Positions 9,488-18,016 of a stretch of DNA of 42,834 nt are shown here, piece after piece. Made by a program: the position numbers and the translations under genes. Source of the DNA: a virus. Location: positions 1 through 42,834 of IMG/VR virus record IMGVR_UViG_3300010430_000136. One strand, written 5' to 3'. The notes under the pieces were generated by a model that saw nothing but the letters and a program-made list of their open reading frames with translations, had not been told where the DNA came from and made no database searches. Within the stretch, counting starts at the first letter, position 1. The number at the start of each line of letters is the position of its first letter.

Positions 9488-10003
9488 CTAGTTATTATCA
9501 TTGGGATTATTATAGAAATATATTTCTCCTGTCTGTAATTGTTCAATAGGAATAATATATCCTTTCTCTGGTAAAGAGTCTCTATCTTTGATATTATCCC
9601 AATTATTCAACCAAAGGGTTAATGCTTTTATTAGGTCCACTTTAGTGTATTTATCTTTAGACAATACACCTATAACACAATCAGATACATCAAAATCTAA
9701 CCAGACATAGTAGTACTGATGCTCATCTTCCATTAAAAGAATAAAGTCATCTAGACCATTACAATCGGTTAAATCTACATTATCTTCTTTTAATCTTATA
9801 TTTAAATTCTTTTTGGCTTCTTGAAAATTTTTTGAGTATCTATTTAACATTATGGCATAAAATGGTATTAAATTCTGTCTATGTTTATTTACATAATCAT
9901 ATCCCACATAAACATAACAGGTTCCTACTGGTGGTAAATTTTCACACAATTCTTTTGAAGGAAAGTCTATACTTTCATCAAATAAATCGAATATAGTATC
10001 CAT
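9488..10003 (-). CDS. Hypothetical acidic protein
   Basis: 171 aa, ATG preceded by AAGGAG. It is acidic and Asp/Asn/Tyr-rich, with segments such as YYYVWLDFDVSD and a probable helical C-terminus with WLNNWDN. No family was recognised and no membrane segment was seen. It lies 12 bases after the 101-aa gene and 13 bases before the start of the next, so it belongs to the four-gene run ending at the terminator at 8512-8532. Function unknown. Confidence 0.75.
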   Translation of the reverse strand: MDTIFDLFDESIDFPSKELCENLPPVGTCYVYVGYDYVNKHRQNLIPFYAIMLNRYSKNFQEAKKNLNIRLKEDNVDLTDCNGLDDFILLMEDEHQYYYVWLDFDVSDCVIGVLSKDKYTKVDLIKALTLWLNNWDNIKDRDSLPEKGYIIPIEQLQTGEIYFYNNPNDNN

Positions 10004-10015
10004 TATATTTCTCCT

Positions 10016-10321
10016 TTATGTAGTAATTAAATTAATATCATTAACGATTGATTGAATAGCTCTTACTATATCATCAGAGATACTCTTTTCAGATAAAGGT
10101 AAAACAATGGTATCTACTTCGTATACATCACCAACTTGTTTATCTACGATCTGAATACGTTTACTCCCAATAATAGTATCTTTAATATGTGGTGTGATTG
10201 TTACATTGTCACCATTATTAAAAGCCATCACAATAGTATTTATACCAAAATTCTTATTCTCTGGATCATTTACTAATACCCAAAATCTTTTTCTTAAATT
10301 TATATTCTTTAAACGTCCCAT
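10016..10321 (-). CDS. Hypothetical small protein
   Basis: 101 aa, ATG preceded by TAGGAGG. The N-terminus is basic (KNINLRKRFWVLV) and the remainder is beta-rich, then a short helix. It follows the polyphosphate kinase gene across a hairpin terminator (10344-10365) that leaves only about 22 bases for a leader, so its expression must come from read-through or from a promoter inside the kinase gene. No family was recognised. Confidence 0.75.
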   Translation of the reverse strand: MGRLKNINLRKRFWVLVNDPENKNFGINTIVMAFNNGDNVTITPHIKDTIIGSKRIQIVDKQVGDVYEVDTIVLPLSEKSISDDIVRAIQSIVNDINLITT

Positions 10322-10343
10322 AATATCCTCCTAAAAATAATAT

Positions 10344-10365
10344 AGAGACCCACTATTGGGTCTCT
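10344..10365 (-). terminator. Terminator overlapping the PPK1 stop codon
   Basis: 9-bp stem AGAGACCCA/TGGGTCTCT with a 4-base loop made of the stop region. The T tract behind it is weak (ATATTATTTTT), so read-through to the 101-aa gene is likely. Confidence 0.75.
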
Positions 10366-12317
10366 TTCTTTTTCTTTGCATCTTTAATCAATTTCTTATG
10401 CACATCATATTCAGTAGATGATTTAGTCTTTTTAAAGTTATAATCATCTAAGATCTTATACTTATTACAAGTATCCTTCTTGAAATAATCTAAATGTTTA
10501 ATTATTATTGATTTACATTTAGGATCATTTATGTACATAAGTAGTTCATTACGATTTGATAAATTCCTAGTCATCATATCCGATGAACCTATAAGAACTT
10601 TATCATGTTTATCACCGAAAACATATACTCTCGAATGTTCCAAGTACTGTCCAATGATTGAATATATTTCAATATTCTTTGATAACTTTTTAACTCCTGG
10701 TCTGATAATGCAAGCTCCTCTTACATATAGAGTAATCTTTACTCCGGCTTTAGAAGCTTTGTATAACCAATCAGCAGTATCTTCATCTGTTAAACCATTA
10801 CACTTCATAATTATTTGTGCAGGTTTATTATCTTCCGCTAGTTTTATTTGCTCTTTAATTAAACTAACTATATTCTTACGTAAAGTTTTTGGTGCATGTA
10901 AGAATGATGTAGCTTCAATCTTCTTTGATGAACCTGTTATAGTATTAAAGAATTCAGTAAGTTCTTCACCTATAGTACTATTTCTAGTGAAATATGAATA
11001 ATCAGTATATGATTTAGAATTCACTTCAGAATAATTACCTGTACCAATATGTGAATATATACGTAACTTACTTTTCTCTTTTCTAGTAATTAAACACATC
11101 TTAGCATGTGTCTTAATAGTTTCATCAGAATAGATAATATCAATCCCTGCTTCCCGCATGAGTCTTGATATGTTTAAATTATCTACTTCATTAAAACGAG
11201 CCTTAAGTTCTACCATTACTGTTACAGCTTTACCATTCTCTGCAGCCTCCAAAAGATATTTGATAATCTTTGATTTTCTAGCTACACGATATATGGTCAT
11301 CTTAATTGATATTACATTTGAATCTCTAGCTGCATCTTTTATTAATCTTCCTACAGTATCATCAAATGATTCATAAGGATGATACACTAATTGATCTTCT
11401 TCTTTAATTATATCGAAGATAGATCTATTCTTTGGAAAAGGATTATATCTCTTAAATTTCCTAGGACTATCTATAACATCTAAAGTTTTCATCGGAAAAT
11501 CTTTTAAGTCAGATAATCTAATGAATTTTTCTTTTATGATGATTGTATCATCTGTTAATGATAGATAATTCTTTAAAACTTTTAAAATAGATTTAGGAGC
11601 AGATGAATCTACTTCTAATCTAGTTATCCAAGCTTTATTAATATTTCTAAGAGATTTCTTTACTAAATCTTCGATACCATCACCTTCATCACCAAAGATT
11701 AAATTAAATGATCTTTGAATTGAATAAGTGATATACTTCTTTACTTTATAACCTTTAAAGATATAATCTAAATGATGTCTAATTATATCCTCAATAAAGT
11801 AGATATTTGTATCTTTCTTTATTCTTATAAATCTTTCATCCATTTGAGGTATTACTATATTATGATAATAAACCTCATCATCCTCATCAACTGTTTCAAC
11901 GAAAATACATATCTCATTAGACTTAGGTTCTAGTCTAGTTGAATCATGTACTAACTTTGGTTGCAATGTAGGATAGATATCTTTCTTAAAATAATCTTCT
12001 ATCTTTGATTTCTTTTTCTTTGAGATATTATTGAGATCTCGTATAAGATGATATTCATCATTTAGTTTATCAAAAGCAGTTGAAGCTGATTCATAAACAT
12101 CTAAGATCTCATTACATAAGTCACCTTTAATAGGATCATCTTCATCTAAAGGTTTTATTTTTCTCGGATATCTTGACATACAAAATTCAGTTAAGTTAGA
12201 AAAGGTTACTCCTATAAAGAATAGTTTTTCTCCTAACGGTATATCTTTATTGATTTGATCTAATACTCTCCGATCAAAAGCCATTTCTGAGATATCTCTA
12301 TCCAGAAAATTATTCAT
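10353..12317 (-). CDS. ppk1: Polyphosphate kinase 1 (PPK1), phage-encoded
   Basis: 654 aa, close to the about 690 aa of bacterial enzymes. PPK1 reversibly transfers the gamma phosphate of ATP to inorganic polyphosphate. The four-domain pattern is visible end to end: an N-domain with FIGVTFSNLTEF (matches the FLGIYSNNLDEF region), then the two phospholipase-D-like catalytic domains. The autophosphorylated histidine is H404 in IKTHAKM; the second active-site histidine is H561 in YLEHSRVYVF. They are 157 residues apart, exactly as H435 and H592 are in the E. coli enzyme. YRVARKS, VELKARFNE (metal-site Arg), HIGTGNYSE, YTDYS and VRGACIIRPG are also present. The residue matching E. coli Asn45 seems to be Asp. 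It is downstream of an unknown 196-aa gene under an early-type promoter; a terminator hairpin overlaps its stop codon. Identity is very likely; activity is inferred. Confidence 0.95.
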   Translation of the reverse strand: MNNFLDRDISEMAFDRRVLDQINKDIPLGEKLFFIGVTFSNLTEFCMSRYPRKIKPLDEDDPIKGDLCNEILDVYESASTAFDKLNDEYHLIRDLNNISKKKKSKIEDYFKKDIYPTLQPKLVHDSTRLEPKSNEICIFVETVDEDDEVYYHNIVIPQMDERFIRIKKDTNIYFIEDIIRHHLDYIFKGYKVKKYITYSIQRSFNLIFGDEGDGIEDLVKKSLRNINKAWITRLEVDSSAPKSILKVLKNYLSLTDDTIIIKEKFIRLSDLKDFPMKTLDVIDSPRKFKRYNPFPKNRSIFDIIKEEDQLVYHPYESFDDTVGRLIKDAARDSNVISIKMTIYRVARKSKIIKYLLEAAENGKAVTVMVELKARFNEVDNLNISRLMREAGIDIIYSDETIKTHAKMCLITRKEKSKLRIYSHIGTGNYSEVNSKSYTDYSYFTRNSTIGEELTEFFNTITGSSKKIEATSFLHAPKTLRKNIVSLIKEQIKLAEDNKPAQIIMKCNGLTDEDTADWLYKASKAGVKITLYVRGACIIRPGVKKLSKNIEIYSIIGQYLEHSRVYVFGDKHDKVLIGSSDMMTRNLSNRNELLMYINDPKCKSIIIKHLDYFKKDTCNKYKILDDYNFKKTKSSTEYDVHKKLIKDAKKKKETQ

Positions 12318-12346
12318 AAGTTTATTCCTCCTAAATAATTAATATT

Positions 12347-12937
12347 TTATACTACTACAGTTTCTCTCATACAGATTTTACCATTATCATATTTAACACG
12401 ATGGTTTATTTTCAATTGATTTCTATATGAATCTCTTTTCCTACTAATAACTTCTTTTAAAGAGCCATCAGGATGATAAAACCAAGTGATATATCTAATA
12501 AGATCTTTTCCATCTTTTTCAATAGATACTGTTCTTAATTGGTTTTTATTATTATAATGATAACGAAGTTTTGTTAAACCAAGAGGAGAATCTAAATAGA
12601 TAGATTTAGCTCTAAACCAATCATCTCTATATATTTTAATAAATTCTCCTGTTTGGAATCTATCTCGCATATTAGCAACATGGATCATCCAATTTGTATC
12701 ATACATATTATTTATGGTTTCTTGATCATAATACATAAATTCATCAGCTGATGATCCATATCCAATATACTGATACATTCTTTCAGTATTATCAAATCTA
12801 GCTACACCATATCTGGATTCAGCTCGAATCAATTTACCCTCTTTTCTTTCAATATAAACTCTTTCTAAAATATTATCCATTACAGATTGTAAACATTTAA
12901 TTTCTGTACCCCATGGGGTTGTAATTACTTCATTCAT
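12347..12937 (-). CDS. Unknown protein co-transcribed with polyphosphate kinase
   Basis: 196 aa, ATG after TAAGGAGG. First gene of a two-gene unit whose promoter (12977-12988) is of the early type; PPK1 starts 29 bases after its stop. The middle is rich in Tyr, Asp and Arg; the C-terminal half looks like consecutive beta strands with charged turns, as in antiparallel sheet or MORN-like proteins (YHYNNKNQLRTV, YHPDGSLKEV, VKYDNGKIC), a pattern of 'Y.nG.l..v' repeats. No catalytic motif was recognised. Co-transcription suggests that it acts with PPK1 or polyphosphate, but this is only an inference from position. Confidence 0.78.
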   Translation of the reverse strand: MNEVITTPWGTEIKCLQSVMDNILERVYIERKEGKLIRAESRYGVARFDNTERMYQYIGYGSSADEFMYYDQETINNMYDTNWMIHVANMRDRFQTGEFIKIYRDDWFRAKSIYLDSPLGLTKLRYHYNNKNQLRTVSIEKDGKDLIRYITWFYHPDGSLKEVISRKRDSYRNQLKINHRVKYDNGKICMRETVVV

Positions 12938-12976
12938 AATTTTATTCCTCCTTAAAGTCTTTTATCTTCTATAAAT

Positions 12977-12988
12977 ATAATATATACA
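12977..12988 (-). promoter_or_regulatory. Early-type promoter of the polyphosphate kinase unit
   Basis: TGTATATATTAT on the minus strand, just after the terminator at 13012-13037. A purine lies 8 bases downstream as possible start. A TGTCTCA element stands exactly 12 bases upstream (13001-13007), within a 14-base palindrome (12994-13007). Confidence 0.7.
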
Positions 12989-12993
12989 ACATA

Positions 12994-13007
12994 TGTCTCA
13001 TGAGACA
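12994..13007. repeat. 14-base palindrome upstream of the PPK1 unit promoter
   Basis: TGTCTCATGAGACA, perfectly self-complementary, between a terminator and an early-type promoter box. Half of it (TGTCTCA) recurs at the same distance from the box at 22752-22758. A binding site for a dimeric regulator is plausible. Confidence 0.6.
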
Positions 13008-13011
13008 AAAA

Positions 13012-13037
13012 ATAACCCGACCTAATGGTCGAGTTAT
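13012..13037 (-). terminator. Terminator after the 125-aa membrane protein
   Basis: 11-bp stem with one G-U pair and loop TAAT, followed on the minus strand by TTTTTTG. Overlaps the stop at 13034. Confidence 0.82.
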
Positions 13038-13411
13038 CCTGTGCGTTCATTGTCGTCTTCTTCTTCAAAACTTTCTAAGGTATCATCTATATAATACCCG
13101 AATTTATCATATAGGGTTTTAATCATTTCTGATACACTAGAGTAATTTGATAAGTAGCAAGTTAATTCCTTACCTAATAAACCTAATATAAAAGTTATTA
13201 ATAGGTATACTGAGTCTGGAAATTTCTCTCCAAACATATCTAATAAAACTGCTGTTATTAGTGTAGGTAATATTGATGATAATAAATCTTTTAATACATT
13301 AAACAATGTATCTTTAATATCTTTATTATAATATTGTCTATCCTTAGGTAGAATCTCAGCGACTAATGAACCCATAAAAGATATTATCCATAGACATGTA
13401 TAAGTCAACAT
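13034..13411 (-). CDS. Small integral membrane protein, holin-like
   Basis: 125 aa with three predicted membrane segments (about residues 3-20, 42-60 and 66-86) and a strongly acidic, charged C-terminal tail (FEEEDDNERTG). Size, topology and tail are typical of phage holins, but I cannot place it in a named holin family. It has its own late-type promoter word (13452-13463) and a terminator at its stop codon. It is divergent from another one-helix membrane protein at 13508. A role in timing lysis with the endolysin at 3463 is an inference. Confidence 0.55.
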   Translation of the reverse strand: MLTYTCLWIISFMGSLVAEILPKDRQYYNKDIKDTLFNVLKDLLSSILPTLITAVLLDMFGEKFPDSVYLLITFILGLLGKELTCYLSNYSSVSEMIKTLYDKFGYYIDDTLESFEEEDDNERTG

Positions 13412-13451
13412 AATTAGACCTCCTTCTTTGCTCTTTGTTGATATTATATCT

Positions 13452-13463
13452 TATTATATTGTT
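13452..13463 (-). promoter_or_regulatory. Late-type promoter word for the 125-aa membrane protein
   Basis: Reads AACA-ATATAA-TA on the minus strand, about 40 bases before the start of the gene at 13034-13411. Back to back with a plus-strand word at 13479-13490. Confidence 0.65.
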
Positions 13464-13478
13464 TAAATCTACCTCTGT

Positions 13479-13490
13479 AACAAAATTATA
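13479..13490 (+). promoter_or_regulatory. Late-type promoter word for the 149-aa membrane protein
   Basis: Reads AACA-AAATTA-TA and is followed by ATAAAGGAGG, so the transcript would start almost on the ribosome site. Confidence 0.7.
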
Positions 13491-13507
13491 ATAAAGGAGG
13501 AATAAAA

Positions 13508-13957
13508 ATGGAAAATTTCGTAAATGTATTAATTGTGGTAGGTTTCGTTTGTGTCTTATTTGGTGCTTATGTTTTAGCTAAAAAGACTTTTACAAAGAAA
13601 GAGGGAGAAGATGCTAAAGATATAATGAATAATGTTATGGAAGAAATGTATTCTTTCGTTAACTCTGTTCTAACTATGTCTGATGTATTAATTGTATTCA
13701 CAGCTGAAGCTATAATAGGTTCTAACCTATCTCCAGAAGATTATTCAATTGAAGATGTTATTGAAGATGTTTTAGATAAGCTTATGGAACATCTTATTCT
13801 TAATTCTCTCAAATATCTAGAAGCAAATGTATTAATTGATCGTCTTGGAAAAGATGTTGTCAAGAATGGAATTCGTATAGTTGTAACTAATCTGATTAAT
13901 AAATATTCTGATGATGTAGTTAAAACTGTTACTGATCTCCAAGATAAACTATCATAA
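13508..13957 (+). CDS. Membrane-anchored small protein, LLH-type holin-like
   Basis: 149 aa, ATG after AAAGGAGG. One N-terminal membrane helix (about residues 5-24) is followed by a soluble, acidic, helical domain with segments EDAKDIMNNVMEEMY and GIRIVVTNLINKY. The layout of a single N-terminal helix followed by a charged helical domain resembles phage holins of the LL-H family, though I cannot confirm homology. The late-type promoter word AACA-N6-TA lies directly in front of the ribosome site. A strong bidirectional terminator (13968-13996) separates it from the convergent 427-aa gene. Alternative: a membrane-anchored virion or superinfection protein. Confidence 0.5.
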   Translation: MENFVNVLIVVGFVCVLFGAYVLAKKTFTKKEGEDAKDIMNNVMEEMYSFVNSVLTMSDVLIVFTAEAIIGSNLSPEDYSIEDVIEDVLDKLMEHLILNSLKYLEANVLIDRLGKDVVKNGIRIVVTNLINKYSDDVVKTVTDLQDKLS

Positions 13958-13967
13958 TAATGAAAAG

Positions 13968-13996
13968 AATAACACCGGCTTTATGCCGGTGTTATT
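13968..13996. terminator. Bidirectional terminator between convergent genes
   Basis: Perfect 12-bp GC-rich stem (AATAACACCGGC) with a 5-base loop, A run on one side and T run on the other; separates 149-aa and 427-aa genes. Confidence 0.9.
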
Positions 13997-13997
13997 T

Positions 13998-15281
13998 TTA
14001 ATCTAATTTAAGATCATTAAGATAATCATTCACGTCACCCATATTAATATAAATATGGAAATCATATGTTATTTCTGGATCAAAGATTGAAGGTTTCAAT
14101 TTTGTAGAAGATATCCCTTCATCTAATATAGTTCCATTAGCATAGATATCTACTTTCAATCCACTCTCTAAACCTACATCATTTGGATAAACTGCTTTTA
14201 TAGCATTCTTAATCCATTCCTCATAGTCTACCAAAGTAAAATAATCTAGATACTCATCAACATTATCAAACTGAACTTGTAGTGTTCGAGCTAATATGAA
14301 TCCAGGATATTTATCTGGAGAAGGTTCAGTCTCCTTATATTCAGAAATAAAATAAGGTTCTTCAACCGTCACAGGTTCTATAGTTTCTGTCTCATTGAAA
14401 GATTCTTTTAATTGATTAGCAACTATCTCAGTAATAGTTGAACTGGAAGTGAGGAAATATTTAACTGGTATAGGATATCTAAATCTCATAATATCCGTTA
14501 CTCTATGAGCATCCTCTAATTCTTGATCTCTATTGAAATTCTCTTTTGATGGAATCTGAGATGAATCCACTTGGATATCTATAATTAAATTAGCATAAAA
14601 ATCATAGTTACCATTCACTCTATCTATCCTTGTTATAGGGTGGTTTGAATGAGAGTTCAATAAATCTAAAAATTGATCTGATTTAACATCTAATCCCTCG
14701 GTACGTGCTATATGCTTAATGTAAATGCGAGGTATTTCCGATTTAATCTTTCTTTCAATAGTATATTTAGCATTCTGTCCCATACGTCTAGTATGTACTA
14801 AATGATTATAAGTATTAAGCATTTTTCTATAAGATGATTCTACTATTAATAACTCGAAATCAGAATAGTAGTAATTACTATTAAAAGATATACTTAAATC
14901 ATTGATAGTTAATAAGGGTATAGAATATGATCCTAAAAATGAATTTTGATTAGTATCGTAAATTTGATGGGATGGCATATACTTTGTAGATTGGAAAGAT
15001 TCTGTATCTAATTCAATATCAGTATTTATAAATAAGATGGGTTTATTCTTTATACCTCTTATTGCTCTAACTTTTGTTCTAAACTCATGTTGAGTGTTTT
15101 TCCAAACTGTTCTGAAATAATCATGTGGAAAAAATGTTTTCTTATAATACTCTTCAAAGATAGATAAACTATTACTTAATGTGCAATGTACATTAAATGT
15201 TTTATCTGCTATAACTATATTACCAAATTTGTTAGATTCTTTTTTTAATGGTAGGGGGTATCCCAATATTGTATCTGACAT
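13998..15281 (-). CDS. Probable virion structural protein of unknown type
   Basis: 427 aa. The ATG at 15281 follows GAGAGGTGAT. It is a single-gene unit with a late-type promoter word (15299-15310, GACA variant) and a terminator at its end, which groups it with virion and lysis genes. The sequence is soluble, rich in Tyr/Ser/Asp/Ile, with a mixed alpha-beta centre and a C-terminal third that looks like beta strands with Thr/Pro linkers. No family was recognised. Structural role is inferred only from promoter class, length and composition. Confidence 0.6.
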   Translation of the reverse strand: MSDTILGYPLPLKKESNKFGNIVIADKTFNVHCTLSNSLSIFEEYYKKTFFPHDYFRTVWKNTQHEFRTKVRAIRGIKNKPILFINTDIELDTESFQSTKYMPSHQIYDTNQNSFLGSYSIPLLTINDLSISFNSNYYYSDFELLIVESSYRKMLNTYNHLVHTRRMGQNAKYTIERKIKSEIPRIYIKHIARTEGLDVKSDQFLDLLNSHSNHPITRIDRVNGNYDFYANLIIDIQVDSSQIPSKENFNRDQELEDAHRVTDIMRFRYPIPVKYFLTSSSTITEIVANQLKESFNETETIEPVTVEEPYFISEYKETEPSPDKYPGFILARTLQVQFDNVDEYLDYFTLVDYEEWIKNAIKAVYPNDVGLESGLKVDIYANGTILDEGISSTKLKPSIFDPEITYDFHIYINMGDVNDYLNDLKLD

Positions 15282-15298
15282 TTAATATCACCTCTCTA

Positions 15299-15310
15299 TA
15301 TTGAAATGTC
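15299..15310 (-). promoter_or_regulatory. Late-type promoter word for the 427-aa gene
   Basis: Reads GACA-TTTCAA-TA, 18 bases before the ATG and directly after the terminator at 15333-15350. Confidence 0.68.
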
Positions 15311-15332
15311 CTAATAAATAAAAAAAATAAAA

Positions 15333-15350
15333 AGAGTCCCTAAGGACTCT
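15333..15350 (-). terminator. Terminator at the end of the beta' N-half unit
   Basis: 7-bp stem AGAGTCC with loop of 4, followed on the minus strand by TTTTATTTTTTTTATT. Overlaps the TAG of the 102-aa gene. Confidence 0.85.
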
Positions 15351-15657
15351 AATCAATTATTACTAAAGTATCACATATACCATCTATAAAAACATAACCA
15401 GGGTGAGAATAAGGTATATTATGAAAAGCCATAACATCTTTTATAGCATCCGTGCTTTCTCCTATAACTCTCATATCCCAAGGAAGGTCTTTATTAGCTA
15501 ATACACATAGAGTGGTATATACTGCATTGTCTATATCATCATTACGAGCTATCATTATATCCTCAGTTATAGGATATAAGGAATCATTGAGATATTGAAG
15601 AGACGGATCCGTAAAATATAAAAGAATCCGTCCATCATAACAAATTTTATTCTCCAT
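15349..15657 (-). CDS. Hypothetical small acidic protein overlapping the beta' N-half gene
   Basis: 102 aa. Its ATG lies 11 bases inside the 3' end of the RNA polymerase beta' N-half gene, so it is very likely translated by coupling. It is acidic (many Asp, few Lys), with IDNAVYTTLCVLANKDLPW and a hydrophobic C-terminus ending in LVIID. No family was recognised. The hairpin at 15333-15350 overlaps its TAG and ends the unit. A role as an accessory factor for the polymerase is possible but unsupported beyond the overlap. Confidence 0.72.
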   Translation of the reverse strand: MENKICYDGRILLYFTDPSLQYLNDSLYPITEDIMIARNDDIDNAVYTTLCVLANKDLPWDMRVIGESTDAIKDVMAFHNIPYSHPGYVFIDGICDTLVIID

Positions 15658-17332
15658 CGTAATCTTCTAGATCTAAATCAATAACATCATCACCACTATA
15701 GATATAATCTTCCATAGACTTAGATTTCTCTGAAGCCTCATCATAAATATCTAACCATTCTGTACTATCCTCATTTGGACTAGTATTATCATGACACTCC
15801 ATAATTCTATTATATTTAGCAACATATGGATCTTTAGTATCCCATGTTTTAGTTTCAATAGAATTTATGTGAGTAAGCATTTTAGATATATCATATATTT
15901 CATACAACATGGCCAATTTATCCTTTTTAGGAGCCATACATCTATTGAATCTTCCTGTAGCTTTATCTATAATCATATAGATTGGACAGAAAACTAATTT
16001 AAATAGATTGTGATATGAGTATGGCGAATCTACGGCTAATTTCTGTGCAGTGATTGTTTCTTGATCCCCATCAAAATCGGCATTTTGTAATACTAGAATA
16101 CCATGAGGTAACAACATTGTTTTATTCTTTAAGTTCTTATGACAACCTTTAATTTTCATATAAAGAATTCCACCATATTTAATAGTAGGATTTCTATCAA
16201 TGATTACCCAAGATTCTTGAGTTTTCAAATAGATATTAATGATTGCCAGCATATCTTTATTAATATGATTACGTGATCTCATAAAGAAATCATATGCCTG
16301 AGTAAGATTAATCTTTTTCATTTGCATAATAAATGAAACTAATTCTTCTTCAAATAATTCTAGCATAGTTTGATAAGGTACTATTACTTCATGTAATTTC
16401 AAGAATGGATCTGAAGCAATAACAGCTCTACAAGTATAATCTAATCTTGAAGAACTAATATACTTCTTAAATAATCCTGTCTTTCCTCTTACAGCTAATT
16501 CAAACTCTCCCCATAGTTCTGTAAAACATTCTTGAATCTCTGTAATAATTCTAATCTTAGGTAGATCATTTTCTACATTATCCATTAGAACCATTATCTC
16601 TAAATTATCTGCGAGTTTAACTAGATTTTCATATGTTTTATTAATAGGGAATACTGTCATCTTAGAACCACTTCTTACCAATGGTCTTAGATTTGCAGAA
16701 ATAACAGGTATCTTACTAGTGAATGCTATTGATTTAGGCATTCCAGTTTTATCTGCATATAGTTCATCATAATCATCATACAGAGTCAATAGATTAATAT
16801 CACCACTTACAATAAGCTTACCTGATCTATCTATTGAATGTTTATTCTTATTCTTTAATACGTTTTTGAAATTTTTAACTTCTTTAGACATTGCATTCCA
16901 TCCATGATAAGTTAATACATGATATGGGGCTATATCTATGTAAGCTTCTTTATCCATATTAGCAGCAACAAACTTAACAACACCACCACAGGTAATACAT
17001 ACTTTACCCTCATTAATTGCACCAACAGTACAACCTTTTGGACAAGAGTATTCACGTATATCTGGATTAAACATATCTGGACCAAATTTAGGTGAATGTA
17101 TTCCTCCTGCGGTTTTCTCTTTTTTAGTATTTGTTGAATCAGGATTTGTAATCATAAATGATTCACCTGATGCTAATCTTTGTTTACATCTTTTATCCAA
17201 TGAAATCGGTCGTACTTCAAAAGATGCGGTCTTTCTTCTCGGTCTAAATATAATTTCGTCCGGTTCATACTTAAACTGTTTATAGTTATCTCTATTTATT
17301 TTGTGACCTTCTGGGAAATTTTCTCTATTCAT
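15647..17332 (-). CDS. RNA polymerase beta'-like subunit, N-terminal half
   Basis: 561 aa, carrying the catalytic part of a multisubunit RNA polymerase. Landmarks in order: a zinc ribbon with C97, C101, C112 and C115; RLDYTCRAVI (296-305) followed by LKLHEVIVP and LELF, as in the bacterial 'DYSGRSVI...LELF' region; RNPTIKYGG; and the absolutely conserved NADFDGDQ (417-424), whose Asp419, Asp421 and Asp423 bind the catalytic magnesium. It stops about 140 residues after this loop; the rest of beta' is encoded by the gene at 22787-24031. It is the third gene of a unit starting at an early-type promoter (18315-18326), unlike the C-half and beta, which follow late-type words. Split beta' is typical of phiKZ/AR9-type phages. 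Confidence 0.95.
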   Translation of the reverse strand: MNRENFPEGHKINRDNYKQFKYEPDEIIFRPRRKTASFEVRPISLDKRCKQRLASGESFMITNPDSTNTKKEKTAGGIHSPKFGPDMFNPDIREYSCPKGCTVGAINEGKVCITCGGVVKFVAANMDKEAYIDIAPYHVLTYHGWNAMSKEVKNFKNVLKNKNKHSIDRSGKLIVSGDINLLTLYDDYDELYADKTGMPKSIAFTSKIPVISANLRPLVRSGSKMTVFPINKTYENLVKLADNLEIMVLMDNVENDLPKIRIITEIQECFTELWGEFELAVRGKTGLFKKYISSSRLDYTCRAVIASDPFLKLHEVIVPYQTMLELFEEELVSFIMQMKKINLTQAYDFFMRSRNHINKDMLAIINIYLKTQESWVIIDRNPTIKYGGILYMKIKGCHKNLKNKTMLLPHGILVLQNADFDGDQETITAQKLAVDSPYSYHNLFKLVFCPIYMIIDKATGRFNRCMAPKKDKLAMLYEIYDISKMLTHINSIETKTWDTKDPYVAKYNRIMECHDNTSPNEDSTEWLDIYDEASEKSKSMEDYIYSGDDVIDLDLEDYDGE

Positions 17333-17358
17333 TAAATAGATTCTCCTTCATTGATATT

Positions 17359-18000
17359 TTAGACCTCATTGGGATCTTTAGCTTTTCGAGCTTTCGTAGG
17401 AAACATACTCGATGACATAGGTTGTTTGATGATAGACATAGAAGTAGCTGCCATGATTGAAATATCATTCATTGATGTAGAGGTTTCAATAAGTATTTCT
17501 TCACATATATCGTCAGTTAGTTCAATATTTTCACATGAGGTAATTTTGAAATTAACATGACATGATTTAATATCTTTTTCATCCACATCATAACTAATGT
17601 CAGTATTTAATAATACTTTACCTAAATGCTCCTTTACACAAACTGTAGGATCTTTTACATATGGGATTGATCCAATATGTAAATCTGAGCAACTATATAT
17701 CTCTAAATAAGATCTATCTAGCATAAATATTCTAATTTTGATAGCGGTATTTTTATTATCTTGAAGATACTTCTCTAATTTTTGAAAAGCCTTCATCAAA
17801 ACAAACCCTGAATATTCTCTAAATTTAGTAAATACTCGAGTCTGTTTAATATCTAATTTTTCTAAAAGAAGACATTTTTCAATAATTTCAGCTTCTTTGG
17901 TATAAACTTCTTTAAATCCATCATCTAAATAAAACTTTAATACAGGAATAGGTGTATATGATGGATCGTATTTCTTAAGAGTTTTGATAGTTGTATTCAT
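17359..18000 (-). CDS. Hypothetical protein in the beta' N-half unit
   Basis: 213 aa, ATG after AAAGGAGAATATATCTA. Mixed alpha-beta N-terminal two thirds with basic helices (RIFMLDRSYLEIYS), then an acidic segment (ENIELTDDICEEILIETS) and a Met/Ser-rich C-terminus (MAATSMSIIKQPMSSSMFPTKARKA). No family was recognised. It sits between the small 84-aa gene and the polymerase subunit gene, with 26 bases to the latter, so all are likely made together. Its role is unknown; a transcription-related function is only a guess from position. Confidence 0.75.
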   Translation of the reverse strand: MNTTIKTLKKYDPSYTPIPVLKFYLDDGFKEVYTKEAEIIEKCLLLEKLDIKQTRVFTKFREYSGFVLMKAFQKLEKYLQDNKNTAIKIRIFMLDRSYLEIYSCSDLHIGSIPYVKDPTVCVKEHLGKVLLNTDISYDVDEKDIKSCHVNFKITSCENIELTDDICEEILIETSTSMNDISIMAATSMSIIKQPMSSSMFPTKARKAKDPNEV

Positions 18001-18016
18001 TAGATATATTCTCCTT

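Noticed and set aside
10531-11001. 156-codon plus-strand frame opposite PPK1
   Set aside because: Fully antisense to conserved PPK1 motifs, no ribosome site or promoter word.
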